The notes beneath the pieces are model-generated. The model was given only the letters and a program-made list of their open reading frames with translations. It searched no databases and was not told the DNA's origin. Shown in pieces: positions 35,764-43,523 of a stretch of 44,113 nucleotides of DNA (positions are counted from its first letter, which is position 1; each line of letters opens with the position of its first letter). The translations under genes and the position numbers were made by a program. The stretch comes from GCA-002715885 sp045561575 (lineage in GTDB: Bacteria; Bacteroidota; Bacteroidia; Flavobacteriales; BACL11), in the NCBI GenBank assembly GCA_045561575.1, contig JBJKXM010000042.1, positions 1-44,113 on the forward strand, read 5' to 3'.

Positions 35764-36826
35764 CCAAGATCAAATTTCTGAAGTAAAAAATAGAACAGAA
35801 AAACTTTCTACATATCTTAAGATATCAAGTAAAAAAGAAGAATTAAACTTATTAGAAAAAGAAATGTTGCAAAGCAACTTTTGGGAAAACTCAAAGAAAG
35901 CTGAGAAAACATTAAAAAGAAAGAAAGAGATTGAAAATTGGGTAAAAGCTTTTAATTCAATCGAAAATAACTTAGAAGAATTAAATATTCTTATTGAACT
36001 TCATGCTGGAGATAATGAAATTAATTTAAAATTCGATGATATTATTAATTTGCTGGAAGATTTAGAATTTAAAAAAATGTTGAGCTCTAAAGATGATTCG
36101 ATGAATGGCATCATGACAATTAATCCCGGCGCAGGTGGAACAGAAGGACAAGATTGGGCTGAGATGCTAATGAGAATGTATAGTATGTGGGGGGAAAAAA
36201 ACGGATATAAAGTTTCGCAAATTGATTTGCAACGCGCTGAACCTGTTGGAATTAAATGTGTAACCTTAGAATTTGAAGGAAATTATGCATATGGCCATTT
36301 AAAAGGGGAAAATGGAGTTCACCGACTAGTAAGAATTTCTCCTTATGATTCAAATGCTAAAAGACACACGACCTTTGCCTCAGTTTTTGTTTATCCATTA
36401 GTAGATGAAGATATCGAAATAAATATAAATCCAGCAGATATTAGCTGGGATACATTCAGATCAGGGGGAGCTGGTGGGCAAGGAGTAAATAAAGTTGAAA
36501 CAGCTGTAAGATTAAAACATATTCCAACTGGCATCACAGTAGAAAATTCTGAAACAAGATCACAACTTGATAACAAGGATAAAGCCATTAAATTATTAAA
36601 ATCTCAACTTTATCAAATTGAAATTGAAAAAAAACAAAAGGAAAAAGATAAAATTGAAGGAGAAAAGAAAAAAATTGAATGGGGTTCTCAAATAAGAAAT
36701 TATGTGCTACACCCCTACAAATTAGTAAAGGATTTGAGAACAAACTACGAATCTTCAAATCCAAACAATGTGTTAAATGGAGATATTAATGAATTTATTA
36801 AAGAATATCTGATTAGATTTGGATAA
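35756..36826 (+). CDS. prfB: PrfB, peptide chain release factor 2, without the usual programmed frameshift
   Basis: RF2 releases the peptide at UGA and UAA. The single frame of 356 residues has the stop-codon recognition motif region SPYDSNAKRHT (SPY where E. coli has SPF) and the catalytic GGQ in SGGAGGQGVNK. In many bacteria prfB has an in-frame UGA after about codon 25 (CUU UGA C) that autoregulates synthesis by +1 frameshifting. Here the matching place (TATCTTAAG, 35813-35821) reads straight through, so that control is absent. TGA is used as a stop by some genes here, for example rsmA and mlaE, so RF2 is needed. Confidence 0.95.
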   Translation: MINQDQISEVKNRTEKLSTYLKISSKKEELNLLEKEMLQSNFWENSKKAEKTLKRKKEIENWVKAFNSIENNLEELNILIELHAGDNEINLKFDDIINLLEDLEFKKMLSSKDDSMNGIMTINPGAGGTEGQDWAEMLMRMYSMWGEKNGYKVSQIDLQRAEPVGIKCVTLEFEGNYAYGHLKGENGVHRLVRISPYDSNAKRHTTFASVFVYPLVDEDIEININPADISWDTFRSGGAGGQGVNKVETAVRLKHIPTGITVENSETRSQLDNKDKAIKLLKSQLYQIEIEKKQKEKDKIEGEKKKIEWGSQIRNYVLHPYKLVKDLRTNYESSNPNNVLNGDINEFIKEYLIRFG

Positions 36827-36835
36827 AAAAATAAT

Positions 36836-36855
36836 ACTAACTTTGTTAAGTTAGT
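36836..36855 (-). terminator. Hairpin terminator for the 47-residue membrane protein gene
   Basis: ACTAACTT (36836-36843) and AAGTTAGT (36848-36855) form a perfect 8-bp stem with a 4-base loop. On the minus strand it is followed by ATTATTTTTTT. The stem overlaps the stop codon of the small minus-strand gene, which supports that gene's reality. It may also slow transcription leaving prfB. Confidence 0.7.
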
Positions 36856-36994
36856 TAGGGATTTGGTCTTCTTCAAGCCTTCCTTCTCTAAACCAAACAT
36901 AAATAAAATAAGGAATAACACTTGCTAAAAAGATAAGACACCAAAAAGCCATTAGAAAGACAAATAAAAAAGCTAAAAAACCTAGAAACTTCAT
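36851..36994 (-). CDS. Unrecognised 47-residue membrane protein
   Basis: The frame runs from ATG at 36992-36994 to TAA at 36851-36853. The product begins MKFLGFLAFLFVFLMAFW, is hydrophobic through about residue 34, and ends in a charged tail FREGRLEEDQIPN. This makes one long or two short membrane helices with the acidic end probably in the cytoplasm. The frame fills most of the gap between prfB and fumC on the opposite strand and ends in a proper hairpin-plus-T terminator, so I judge it real. I do not recognise a family. Confidence 0.6.
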   Translation of the reverse strand: MKFLGFLAFLFVFLMAFWCLIFLASVIPYFIYVWFREGRLEEDQIPN

Positions 36995-37052
36995 ATTTAT
37001 TATTTTACGAACAAAATAACAACAACTAATTCAACAAACAAAATTATTTAAC

Positions 37053-38444
37053 ATGAAATATAGAATTGAAAAAGATACTATGGGTGAAGTTAAAGTTCCT
37101 ATTGACAAAATGTGGGGCGCACAAACTGAAAGAAGTAGAAATAATTTTAAAATTGGGAAACCAGCAAGCATGCCTTTAGAAATAATATATGGTTTTGCAG
37201 TTCTCAAAAAAGCAGCAGCACATACTAATTTTGAACTTGGTGTATTATCAAAAGAAAAAAAAGAAGCAATATCAAAAGTTTGTGATCAAATTTTAGAAAA
37301 AAAATATGATGATCAATTTCCACTAGTTATTTGGCAAACGGGTAGCGGAACTCAGTCAAATATGAATGTTAATGAAGTCATTGCAAACATAGCTCATCTA
37401 AATAAAGGAGGTAAAATTGATGACAAAATCAAATTCATTCATCCTAACGATGATGTAAATAAATCACAAAGTTCAAATGACACATTTCCAACTGCTATGC
37501 ACATAGCTGCTGTCACAACTTTAAAAGAAAACTTAATACCATCTTTATTAGATTTAAAAATAGAATTTGAAAAAAAATCTAAGGAATTTAATGAGGTTGT
37601 AAAAATTGGTAGAACTCATTTAATGGATGCAACACCGCTAACGATTGGCCAAGAGTTTTCTGGTTATGTTGCACAACTAGATTATGGCATTAAATCACTT
37701 AACAATTCATTAGCTCACTTACATGAACTAGCTATTGGTGGAACAGCAGTTGGAACCGGCTTGAACACTCCTAAAGGATATTCAAATTTGGTTGCAAAAA
37801 AAATAGCAGATTTTACAGGAATTGAATTTTGCTCTGCTAAAAATAAATTTGAAGCTCTTTCAGCAAACGATGCAATGGTAGAATCTCATGGAGCAATAAA
37901 ACAAATTGCTGTTTCATTAAACAAAATAGCAAATGACATTAGACTATCTGCATCAGGTCCAAGATCTGGAATTGGAGAATTGATTATACCTGCAAATGAA
38001 CCGGGCTCTTCTATAATGCCAGGCAAAGTAAATCCTACTCAAGTAGAAGCTATAACAATGGTTTGTGCTCAGATATTTGGAAATGATTTAGCTATTACCA
38101 GTTCTGCAATGCAAGGACACTTACAGCTTAATGTTTTCAAACCTGTTATTGCCGCAAACTTTCTTCAGTCAGTAGAACTACTTTCTGATTCGTGTAATTC
38201 ATTTAGAAAAAATTGTATTTGTGGTATAATTCCTAATTTCAAAAAAATCGATCAAAATTTAAATAACTCGTTGATGCTTATAACATGTTTAAATAATAAG
38301 CTTGGCTATGAAAAATGTGCTGAAATTGCTAAATGTGCTTATAAAAATGGAACTACCCTAAAAAAAGAGGCAGTTAGACTAAATTATTTATCTGAAAAGG
38401 AATTTGACATACTTGTTGACCCAAAAAAAATGTGTAACCTTTAA
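37053..38444 (+). CDS. fumC: FumC, class II fumarate hydratase
   Basis: FumC interconverts fumarate and malate in the citric-acid cycle without an iron-sulfur cluster. The 463 residues start MKYRIEKDTMGEVKVP and contain TGSGTQSNMNVNEV, the KIGRTHLMDATPLT segment and the superfamily signature GSSIMPGKVNPTQ. These distinguish it from aspartase, although the two families are close. It stands as a single gene on this strand, convergent with manC. Confidence 0.95.
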   Translation: MKYRIEKDTMGEVKVPIDKMWGAQTERSRNNFKIGKPASMPLEIIYGFAVLKKAAAHTNFELGVLSKEKKEAISKVCDQILEKKYDDQFPLVIWQTGSGTQSNMNVNEVIANIAHLNKGGKIDDKIKFIHPNDDVNKSQSSNDTFPTAMHIAAVTTLKENLIPSLLDLKIEFEKKSKEFNEVVKIGRTHLMDATPLTIGQEFSGYVAQLDYGIKSLNNSLAHLHELAIGGTAVGTGLNTPKGYSNLVAKKIADFTGIEFCSAKNKFEALSANDAMVESHGAIKQIAVSLNKIANDIRLSASGPRSGIGELIIPANEPGSSIMPGKVNPTQVEAITMVCAQIFGNDLAITSSAMQGHLQLNVFKPVIAANFLQSVELLSDSCNSFRKNCICGIIPNFKKIDQNLNNSLMLITCLNNKLGYEKCAEIAKCAYKNGTTLKKEAVRLNYLSEKEFDILVDPKKMCNL

Positions 38445-38449
38445 TCGAT

Positions 38450-39523
38450 TTAAATCTTCTTTAAATCATTAACAAACTTCTTGATTTCTTGTTCATCAGA
38501 TTTTCTGCATATTAATAAAGATTCATCACTTTGAACAACTATATAACCATTTAAGCCACTTACAACACACTCTTTTATATTATCTAAAATAATAATATTT
38601 TCTTTAGATTCATACAAATTAATCTGACTTCCTCTTACAGCATTATTATCATCATCTTTTTTCAAATGATTGTCTGTTGAAACCCATGTTCCTAAATCAC
38701 TCCATCCAAAACTTGAGGGGTATACATAAACCATATCAGATTTTTCAAAAATACCATAGTCAATAGAAATATTTTTACAAGTAGGAAAAACTCGATCAAC
38801 AAATTCCTGTTCTTTATTTGTATTATAAATACCATCTCCAGTTGAAAAAATATCATAAATATCTCTGAGATGTTTTTTAAATGCTTCAATTATAGCTATT
38901 GAAGAAAAAGCAAAAATCCCTGCATTCCATAAAAAATCACCACTATCTAAAAATTGTAATGCTAAGTCTCTGTTTGGTTTTTCAGTAAATGTTTTAACCT
39001 TCTTGATGTTAGTATTATTTTCTAAAGAATTAACATCATCATATTGAATATATCCGTATCCCGTGTCTGGTCTAGTTGCTTTAATTCCAAGAGTAACCAA
39101 ATAATTGTTATCCTTAGTTGTTTCAAAAATATCATTTACAGTCCGAACATATTCAGCATCATCTGTAATTAAGTGATCTGATGGGGCAACAATTAAATTT
39201 GCTCGATCATTTAGTGCATGAATTTTAAATGCAGCATAAGCAATACAAGGGGCTGTATTTCTCATTACTGGCTCGCATAGTATTTGACGCTCATTAATTT
39301 CAGCTATCTGATCTTTACAAAGTGAAAAATAGTTACGATTTGTTACAATAAAAATGTTCTCTTTAGGACAAATTAAAGATAACCTTCTAAAAGTTTGTTG
39401 AATTAATGTTTCTCCGACACCTAAAATATCAAGAAATTGCTTAGGTTTTTCTTCTTTACTTAATGGCCAAAACCTGGAACCTACTCCTCCAGCCATAATT
39501 ATTGCATAATTATTTTTATTCAT
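38450..39523 (-). CDS. manC: ManC-type mannose-1-phosphate guanylyltransferase
   Basis: This enzyme makes GDP-mannose from mannose 1-phosphate and GTP for surface polysaccharides. From the ATG at 39521-39523 it has 357 residues, starting MNKNNYAIIMAGGVGSRFWP. An ATG three codons earlier is also possible. The nucleotidyltransferase signature GGVGSRFWPLSKEEKPKQF is complete, and later APSDHLI, EKP and WNAGIFAF are seen. It lacks the C-terminal phosphomannose isomerase domain of the longer bifunctional ManC, as usual in Bacteroidota. It follows the SprT-like gene closely. Confidence 0.93.
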   Translation of the reverse strand: MNKNNYAIIMAGGVGSRFWPLSKEEKPKQFLDILGVGETLIQQTFRRLSLICPKENIFIVTNRNYFSLCKDQIAEINERQILCEPVMRNTAPCIAYAAFKIHALNDRANLIVAPSDHLITDDAEYVRTVNDIFETTKDNNYLVTLGIKATRPDTGYGYIQYDDVNSLENNTNIKKVKTFTEKPNRDLALQFLDSGDFLWNAGIFAFSSIAIIEAFKKHLRDIYDIFSTGDGIYNTNKEQEFVDRVFPTCKNISIDYGIFEKSDMVYVYPSSFGWSDLGTWVSTDNHLKKDDDNNAVRGSQINLYESKENIIILDNIKECVVSGLNGYIVVQSDESLLICRKSDEQEIKKFVNDLKKI

Positions 39524-39534
39524 AGAAAGCAAAT

Positions 39535-40143
39535 TTAAACTATATTTTTTTTACAGTCAACTATTTCGATCTTAGTTATAGGATTAAATAGGTAAATCTT
39601 TTGACTTTTTATCTCTAAAGATTTTATTCTTTTTCTTAAATATGAATGTTTAACAAAAAGTCTGCCAGAATACAAGAATTTTTCACCAAGCTTAATTTCA
39701 TCAATTGTTAATGATTTTTTAAAATCACATTCTCTTAAACTTAAGATCAAATTAACATCATTTGAGGATGAAGCAGATGGATTTATCATATGAGCTGACA
39801 AAGCTGCCAATATGTTGTGTGGAAAAATTTTAGGTTTTAAAAAGTTTAACATTAAGGATTTGTACATTTTTTTCCATTCTATTCCATGAGGCTGATGATT
39901 TGACCCATATCTTTTAAAAACAAAAGCATGAGCAATTTCATGAGTTAAAGTAATCAATGTGGCATATGAATTTAAATCATTATTTATAGTTATTTGATTA
40001 CCGTTTTTATTATCATACTTATAATCTCCCAATTTAGTATTTCTTGGCAATACAAATTTCAAAGAAATATCTAATTCATTAATCCATTTTCTAATTAAGG
40101 GAATTGATTCTTCTGGAATATATAAAGAAAGATTTGGGAACAT
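39535..40143 (-). CDS. SprT-like zinc metallopeptidase-domain protein
   Basis: The 202-residue protein has an SprT-like domain with the zinc motif HEIAHAFVFKRYG and the downstream HGIEWKKMYKSLM that supplies the third ligand region. Related eukaryotic Spartan proteases cut DNA-protein cross-links, while the bacterial SprT-like proteins remain poorly understood. It must not be confused with the gliding protein SprT/PorT type names. It lies between a small lipoprotein gene (7 bases upstream) and manC, a conserved pairing with manC in Flavobacteriia. Confidence 0.88.
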   Translation of the reverse strand: MFPNLSLYIPEESIPLIRKWINELDISLKFVLPRNTKLGDYKYDNKNGNQITINNDLNSYATLITLTHEIAHAFVFKRYGSNHQPHGIEWKKMYKSLMLNFLKPKIFPHNILAALSAHMINPSASSSNDVNLILSLRECDFKKSLTIDEIKLGEKFLYSGRLFVKHSYLRKRIKSLEIKSQKIYLFNPITKIEIVDCKKNIV

Positions 40144-40150
40144 AATTTAA

Positions 40151-40288
40151 TTAAGCTTCTAATGAATTACTTAATTTTATTTCTTTTGAAAAATCTGGAC
40201 AATCACAATTATTTTTTTTTAGCATACCACAAGAGGAAAAAATAATCATTACAAAAAGAATTATAATATGATATCTTTGTATTCGCAT
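40151..40288 (-). CDS. Unrecognised 45-residue lipoprotein
   Basis: A short frame from ATG at 40286-40288 to TAA at 40151-40153 encodes 45 residues. The start MRIQRYHIIILFVMIIFSSC is a compact lipoprotein signal with lipobox FSSC (Cys20), leaving a mature part of 26 residues beginning CGMLKK. That part has a CDCPDF motif. A consensus promoter box sits 9 bases upstream and the SprT-like gene starts 7 bases after the stop. Small flavobacterial lipoproteins with C-x-CPxF endings exist, but I know no function. Confidence 0.75.
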   Translation of the reverse strand: MRIQRYHIIILFVMIIFSSCGMLKKNNCDCPDFSKEIKLSNSLEA

Positions 40289-40297
40289 AATTAAATA

Positions 40298-40305
40298 CAA
40301 AGTTA
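40298..40305 (-). promoter_or_regulatory. Predicted -7 promoter box for the lipoprotein-sprT-manC operon
   Basis: The minus strand reads TAACTTTG (TAnnTTTG match), 9 bases before the ATG at 40288. On the plus strand a near box, TACTTTTA at 40317-40324, precedes mlaE by 6 bases. Confidence 0.55.
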
Positions 40306-40330
40306 AATAAATTAGTTACTTTTAATATAG

Positions 40331-41071
40331 ATGAAATCCTTACTTCTACATTTTGGACAATACTTTATTATGATAAAAAAAGTATTTAGTTTTCCTGAGA
40401 AAAGAAGAATTTTTTTAAAACAGTTAAATTTAGAAATTGAAAAAACAGGACTAAATTCACTTGGAATTGTAACTATTATATCTTTTTTTATTGGTGCCGT
40501 AGTAAGTATTCAAACAGCATATAATTTTGACAGCCCTCTTTACCCAAAATATCTAATTGGATATGCAACGAGAGAATCTTTAATTTTAGAATTTTGCCCT
40601 ACTATGCTTGCTTTAATTTTAGCTGGAAAAGTAGGGTCAAATATTGCATCAGAAATTGGATCAATGAGAGTTACGGAACAAATAGATGCATTAGAGATAA
40701 TGGGGATTAACTCTGCATCATTTTTAATTTTACCAAAGATTATTTCTACTGTACTTTTCTTTCCTGTTTTAATAATTTTAAGTATTTGTATTGGTCTTTT
40801 AGGCGGATGGATTGGGTGCCAAACCTCTGGAATCACAACTGCTGACTTCTTATTTGGGATAAAACTTGATTTTAACCCATTTTATGTAACTTATTGTTTA
40901 ATAAAAATTACAGTTTTTGCCTTCATTGTATCTTCTGTTTCTTCATATTTTGGTTATTACACAAAAGGTGGGGCATTAGATGTTGGGAGATCAAGTACTA
41001 AAGCTGTGGTTTACAGCAGTATAATAGTGTTAATTTTTAATTTCATTTTAACCGATCTTCTACTAGCATGA
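40331..41071 (+). CDS. mlaE: MlaE-like ABC transporter permease
   Basis: MlaE is the membrane subunit of the phospholipid transporter that keeps the outer membrane asymmetric. The 246 residues have the MlaE/YrbE features: an amphipathic N-terminal helix, ISFFIGAVVSIQTAYN, the LAGKVGSNIASEIGSMRVTE motif with the EQIDAL coupling segment, and YFGYYTKGGALDVGRSSTKA near the end. mlaF overlaps by 4 bases. The substrate-binding MlaD gene is not next to it here. It often follows in other phyla. Confidence 0.93.
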   Translation: MKSLLLHFGQYFIMIKKVFSFPEKRRIFLKQLNLEIEKTGLNSLGIVTIISFFIGAVVSIQTAYNFDSPLYPKYLIGYATRESLILEFCPTMLALILAGKVGSNIASEIGSMRVTEQIDALEIMGINSASFLILPKIISTVLFFPVLIILSICIGLLGGWIGCQTSGITTADFLFGIKLDFNPFYVTYCLIKITVFAFIVSSVSSYFGYYTKGGALDVGRSSTKAVVYSSIIVLIFNFILTDLLLA

Positions 41072-41817
41072 TTGAGATTCAAAACATAACCAAATCATTT
41101 GGAGAAAATGAAGTTTTAAAAAACATCTCATTTACATTTGAAAGAGGAAAAACAAATTTAATTATAGGGGAAAGTGGTTCTGGAAAAACAACTTTACTTA
41201 GAATTCTTATTGGTCTTCATCAAACAGATAAAGGTAATATTTTATACGACGGAAGAGATTTTACAAAATTTCAAATAAAAGAAAAAAGAAAATTAAGACA
41301 AGAAATTGGTGTGTTATTTCAAAGGGGTGCACTTTATGATTTTATGAATGTTGAAGAAAACATTATGTTTCCTTTAACAATGTTTACAGAAAAATCAGAA
41401 GAAGAAAAAATATTTAGAGTGAATGATTGCTTAAAAAGAGTAAATCTTGAAAACTGTAATAATTTAAAAATAAGTGAACTAAGTGGTGGAATGGTAAAAA
41501 GAGTTTCAATAGCAAGAGCAATTGTTATGAATCCTAAGTATTTACTTTGTGATGAGCCTAATTCAGGTCTTGACCCAAAAACTGCAATAATCATTGACAA
41601 CCTAATTAAAGAAATAACTGAAGAAAGTAACATAACAACAATAGTAAATACTCATGATATGAATTCTGTAATGGAAATAGGTGAGAAAATAGCATATATT
41701 AATAATGGAGTTATTAGCTGGACAGGAAATAAAGAAGAGCTATTAAAAAGCAATAACGATCAGTTAAATGATTTCGTTTTTGCTTCTGAATTATTTAAAC
41801 GCTTAAAAAAATTATGA
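41068..41817 (+). CDS. mlaF: MlaF-like ABC transporter ATPase
   Basis: This is the ATPase partner of MlaE. The 249 residues show Walker A GESGSGKTT at 34-42, the Q-loop in VLFQRGALYDFMNVEEN, the signature LSGGMVKRVSIARA, Walker B YLLCDEP and the switch in NTHDMNS. The QRGALYDFMNV and LSGGMVKRV variants are characteristic of MlaF. It overlaps mlaE and rsmA by 4 bases each, so the three genes are tightly coupled. Confidence 0.93.
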   Translation: MIEIQNITKSFGENEVLKNISFTFERGKTNLIIGESGSGKTTLLRILIGLHQTDKGNILYDGRDFTKFQIKEKRKLRQEIGVLFQRGALYDFMNVEENIMFPLTMFTEKSEEEKIFRVNDCLKRVNLENCNNLKISELSGGMVKRVSIARAIVMNPKYLLCDEPNSGLDPKTAIIIDNLIKEITEESNITTIVNTHDMNSVMEIGEKIAYINNGVISWTGNKEELLKSNNDQLNDFVFASELFKRLKKL

Positions 41818-42584
41818 TAAAAGCTGTAAAAGCTAAAAAACATTTAGGACAACATTTTTTAATAAACGAAGGAATTGCTCTTGACATATCAAATCTGATT
41901 ACAGAAAACCAAATCAAAAACGTTTTAGAAATTGGTCCAGGTATGGGAGTTCTAACAAAGAACTTACTTAAAAAAAGCTTGAAGTTAAAGGTTGTTGAAA
42001 TAGATTCGGAATCAATAAATTATTTAAAAACAAATTACCCAGAAATAGAAAAAAATATAATTAATGATGATTTTTTAAAACTTGACCTAAATAATATATT
42101 TAGTAGCAATTTTTCAATTATTGGAAATTTTCCATATAATATTTCATCACAAATTTTATTTAAGACATTTGAAAACAAAGATAGAATAGATGAGCTTGTC
42201 GGCATGTTTCAAAAAGAAGTTGCGGAAAGAATCGCATGCGTAAATGGCAAAAAAAGAGGGATTTTAAGTGTTTTAATTCAAACATTCTATAATGTTGAAT
42301 ATTGCTTTTCTGTTGATGAAATTGAATTTTCTCCCAAACCAAAAGTAAAATCTGCTGTAATAAGAATAACTAGAAATCAAAGAGAGAAACTTGTCTGCAA
42401 TCCAAAACTTTATAAAACTATTATTAAAACAGCTTTTAATCAAAGAAGAAAAACATTAAAAAACGCATTAAAATGTTTTGATTTAAAAATGGACAAGAAT
42501 ATCAAAACATTAATGAATCTTAGAGCGGAAAATTTATCTATTGAAGATTATATAAATATTACAAATAATGTTGAATCAATTTGA
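41814..42584 (+). CDS. rsmA: RsmA (KsgA), 16S rRNA adenine dimethyltransferase
   Basis: RsmA dimethylates A1518 and A1519 near the 3' end of 16S rRNA. The 256 residues start KAKKHLGQHFL (KxxLGQxFL motif), have the SAM loop EIGPGMGVLT near 40, and the catalytic NFPYNISS (the N-x-PY motif, with Phe in place of the common Leu, usual in this phylum). The end of mlaF overlaps the start. In many relatives rsmA lies next to the serS-TPR-DUF4286 set, but here it has moved to the mla genes. Confidence 0.95.
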   Translation: MIKAVKAKKHLGQHFLINEGIALDISNLITENQIKNVLEIGPGMGVLTKNLLKKSLKLKVVEIDSESINYLKTNYPEIEKNIINDDFLKLDLNNIFSSNFSIIGNFPYNISSQILFKTFENKDRIDELVGMFQKEVAERIACVNGKKRGILSVLIQTFYNVEYCFSVDEIEFSPKPKVKSAVIRITRNQREKLVCNPKLYKTIIKTAFNQRRKTLKNALKCFDLKMDKNIKTLMNLRAENLSIEDYINITNNVESI

Positions 42585-42605
42585 AATAAATCAAAAAAAT
42601 TTATC

Positions 42606-43523
42606 ATGAAAGTAATTTTCCTAGACACAACTCATAAACACTTAATAAACGAGCTCAGTAAAAAAAATGTAACATGTCACGAAGAATATTCAAAATCAAA
42701 AGATCAAATTGAAAAAATTATTGACCAATATGATGGGGTCGTAATTAGAAGTAGATTTAAAATTGATAGAAAATTTATTGAAAAAGGTAAAAATTTAAAG
42801 TTTATAGCAAGAGCTGGCTCAGGTTTGGAAAACATAGATGTTGAATTCGCAAATGAAAAAAATATTAAATGTATAAATGCAGGGGAAGGAAATAAACAAG
42901 CGGTCGCAGAACATGCCTTAGGAATGATTCTTTCATTAGTTAATAATATTCATATAAGTAATAATGAAATAAAAAACGGAAAATGGAAAAGAGAACAGAA
43001 CAGAGGTATAGAACTATCTGAAAAAACAATTGGAATTATTGGATTTGGAAATACGGGAAGTGCTTTTGTTAATCTTCTTGAAAATTTTAATTTGAAAATT
43101 CTAGTCTATGATAAGTTTAAGACTGATTATAAATACAAAACATCTTTAACAAAAATTTATCAAGAAGCAGATTTTATTAGCCTTCATATTCCTCTTAATA
43201 AAGAGAACACAAATTATTTAAATGAAAAATTTATTGAAAAAATGAAAAAACCATTTTATTTAATAAATACTTCAAGAGGAAAATGTGTCAACAATAAAGC
43301 ATTAGTAAAGGCTTTAAGAAAAAACAAAATTCTCGGGACATGTCTAGATGTTCTTGAACAAGAAAAAAGTTCGTTTGATAATATAGAAAAAAATCAAGAG
43401 TTAGATTACTTAATGAATTCAGGAAAAACAATTTTAACACCTCACATAGCAGGGTGGACAAAGGAAAGTTACTTTAAAATATCAAAAATTCTTTCAGGAA
43501 AAATAATTAGTGAATTATTCTAA
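42606..43523 (+). CDS. D-isomer-specific 2-hydroxyacid dehydrogenase (SerA-like)
   Basis: The 305-residue enzyme belongs to the D-2-hydroxyacid dehydrogenases. The N-terminal part has IARAGSGLENIDVEFA, and the NAD-binding Rossmann motif is GIIGFGNTGSA. The catalytic Arg is in NTSRGKCVN and the catalytic His in LTPHIAGWTKES. There is no C-terminal ACT domain, so if it is a 3-phosphoglycerate dehydrogenase it is the short, probably unregulated form. Other 2-hydroxyacids are possible. It starts 21 bases after rsmA. Confidence 0.85.
   Translation: MKVIFLDTTHKHLINELSKKNVTCHEEYSKSKDQIEKIIDQYDGVVIRSRFKIDRKFIEKGKNLKFIARAGSGLENIDVEFANEKNIKCINAGEGNKQAVAEHALGMILSLVNNIHISNNEIKNGKWKREQNRGIELSEKTIGIIGFGNTGSAFVNLLENFNLKILVYDKFKTDYKYKTSLTKIYQEADFISLHIPLNKENTNYLNEKFIEKMKKPFYLINTSRGKCVNNKALVKALRKNKILGTCLDVLEQEKSSFDNIEKNQELDYLMNSGKTILTPHIAGWTKESYFKISKILSGKIISELF

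Noticed and set aside
38447..38467. 8-bp inverted repeat GATTTAAA-N5-TTTAAATC at the fumC/manC junction
   Set aside because: The stem is almost all A:T, has no T-tract and overlaps the manC coding end. It could be a weak two-way terminator but cannot be supported.
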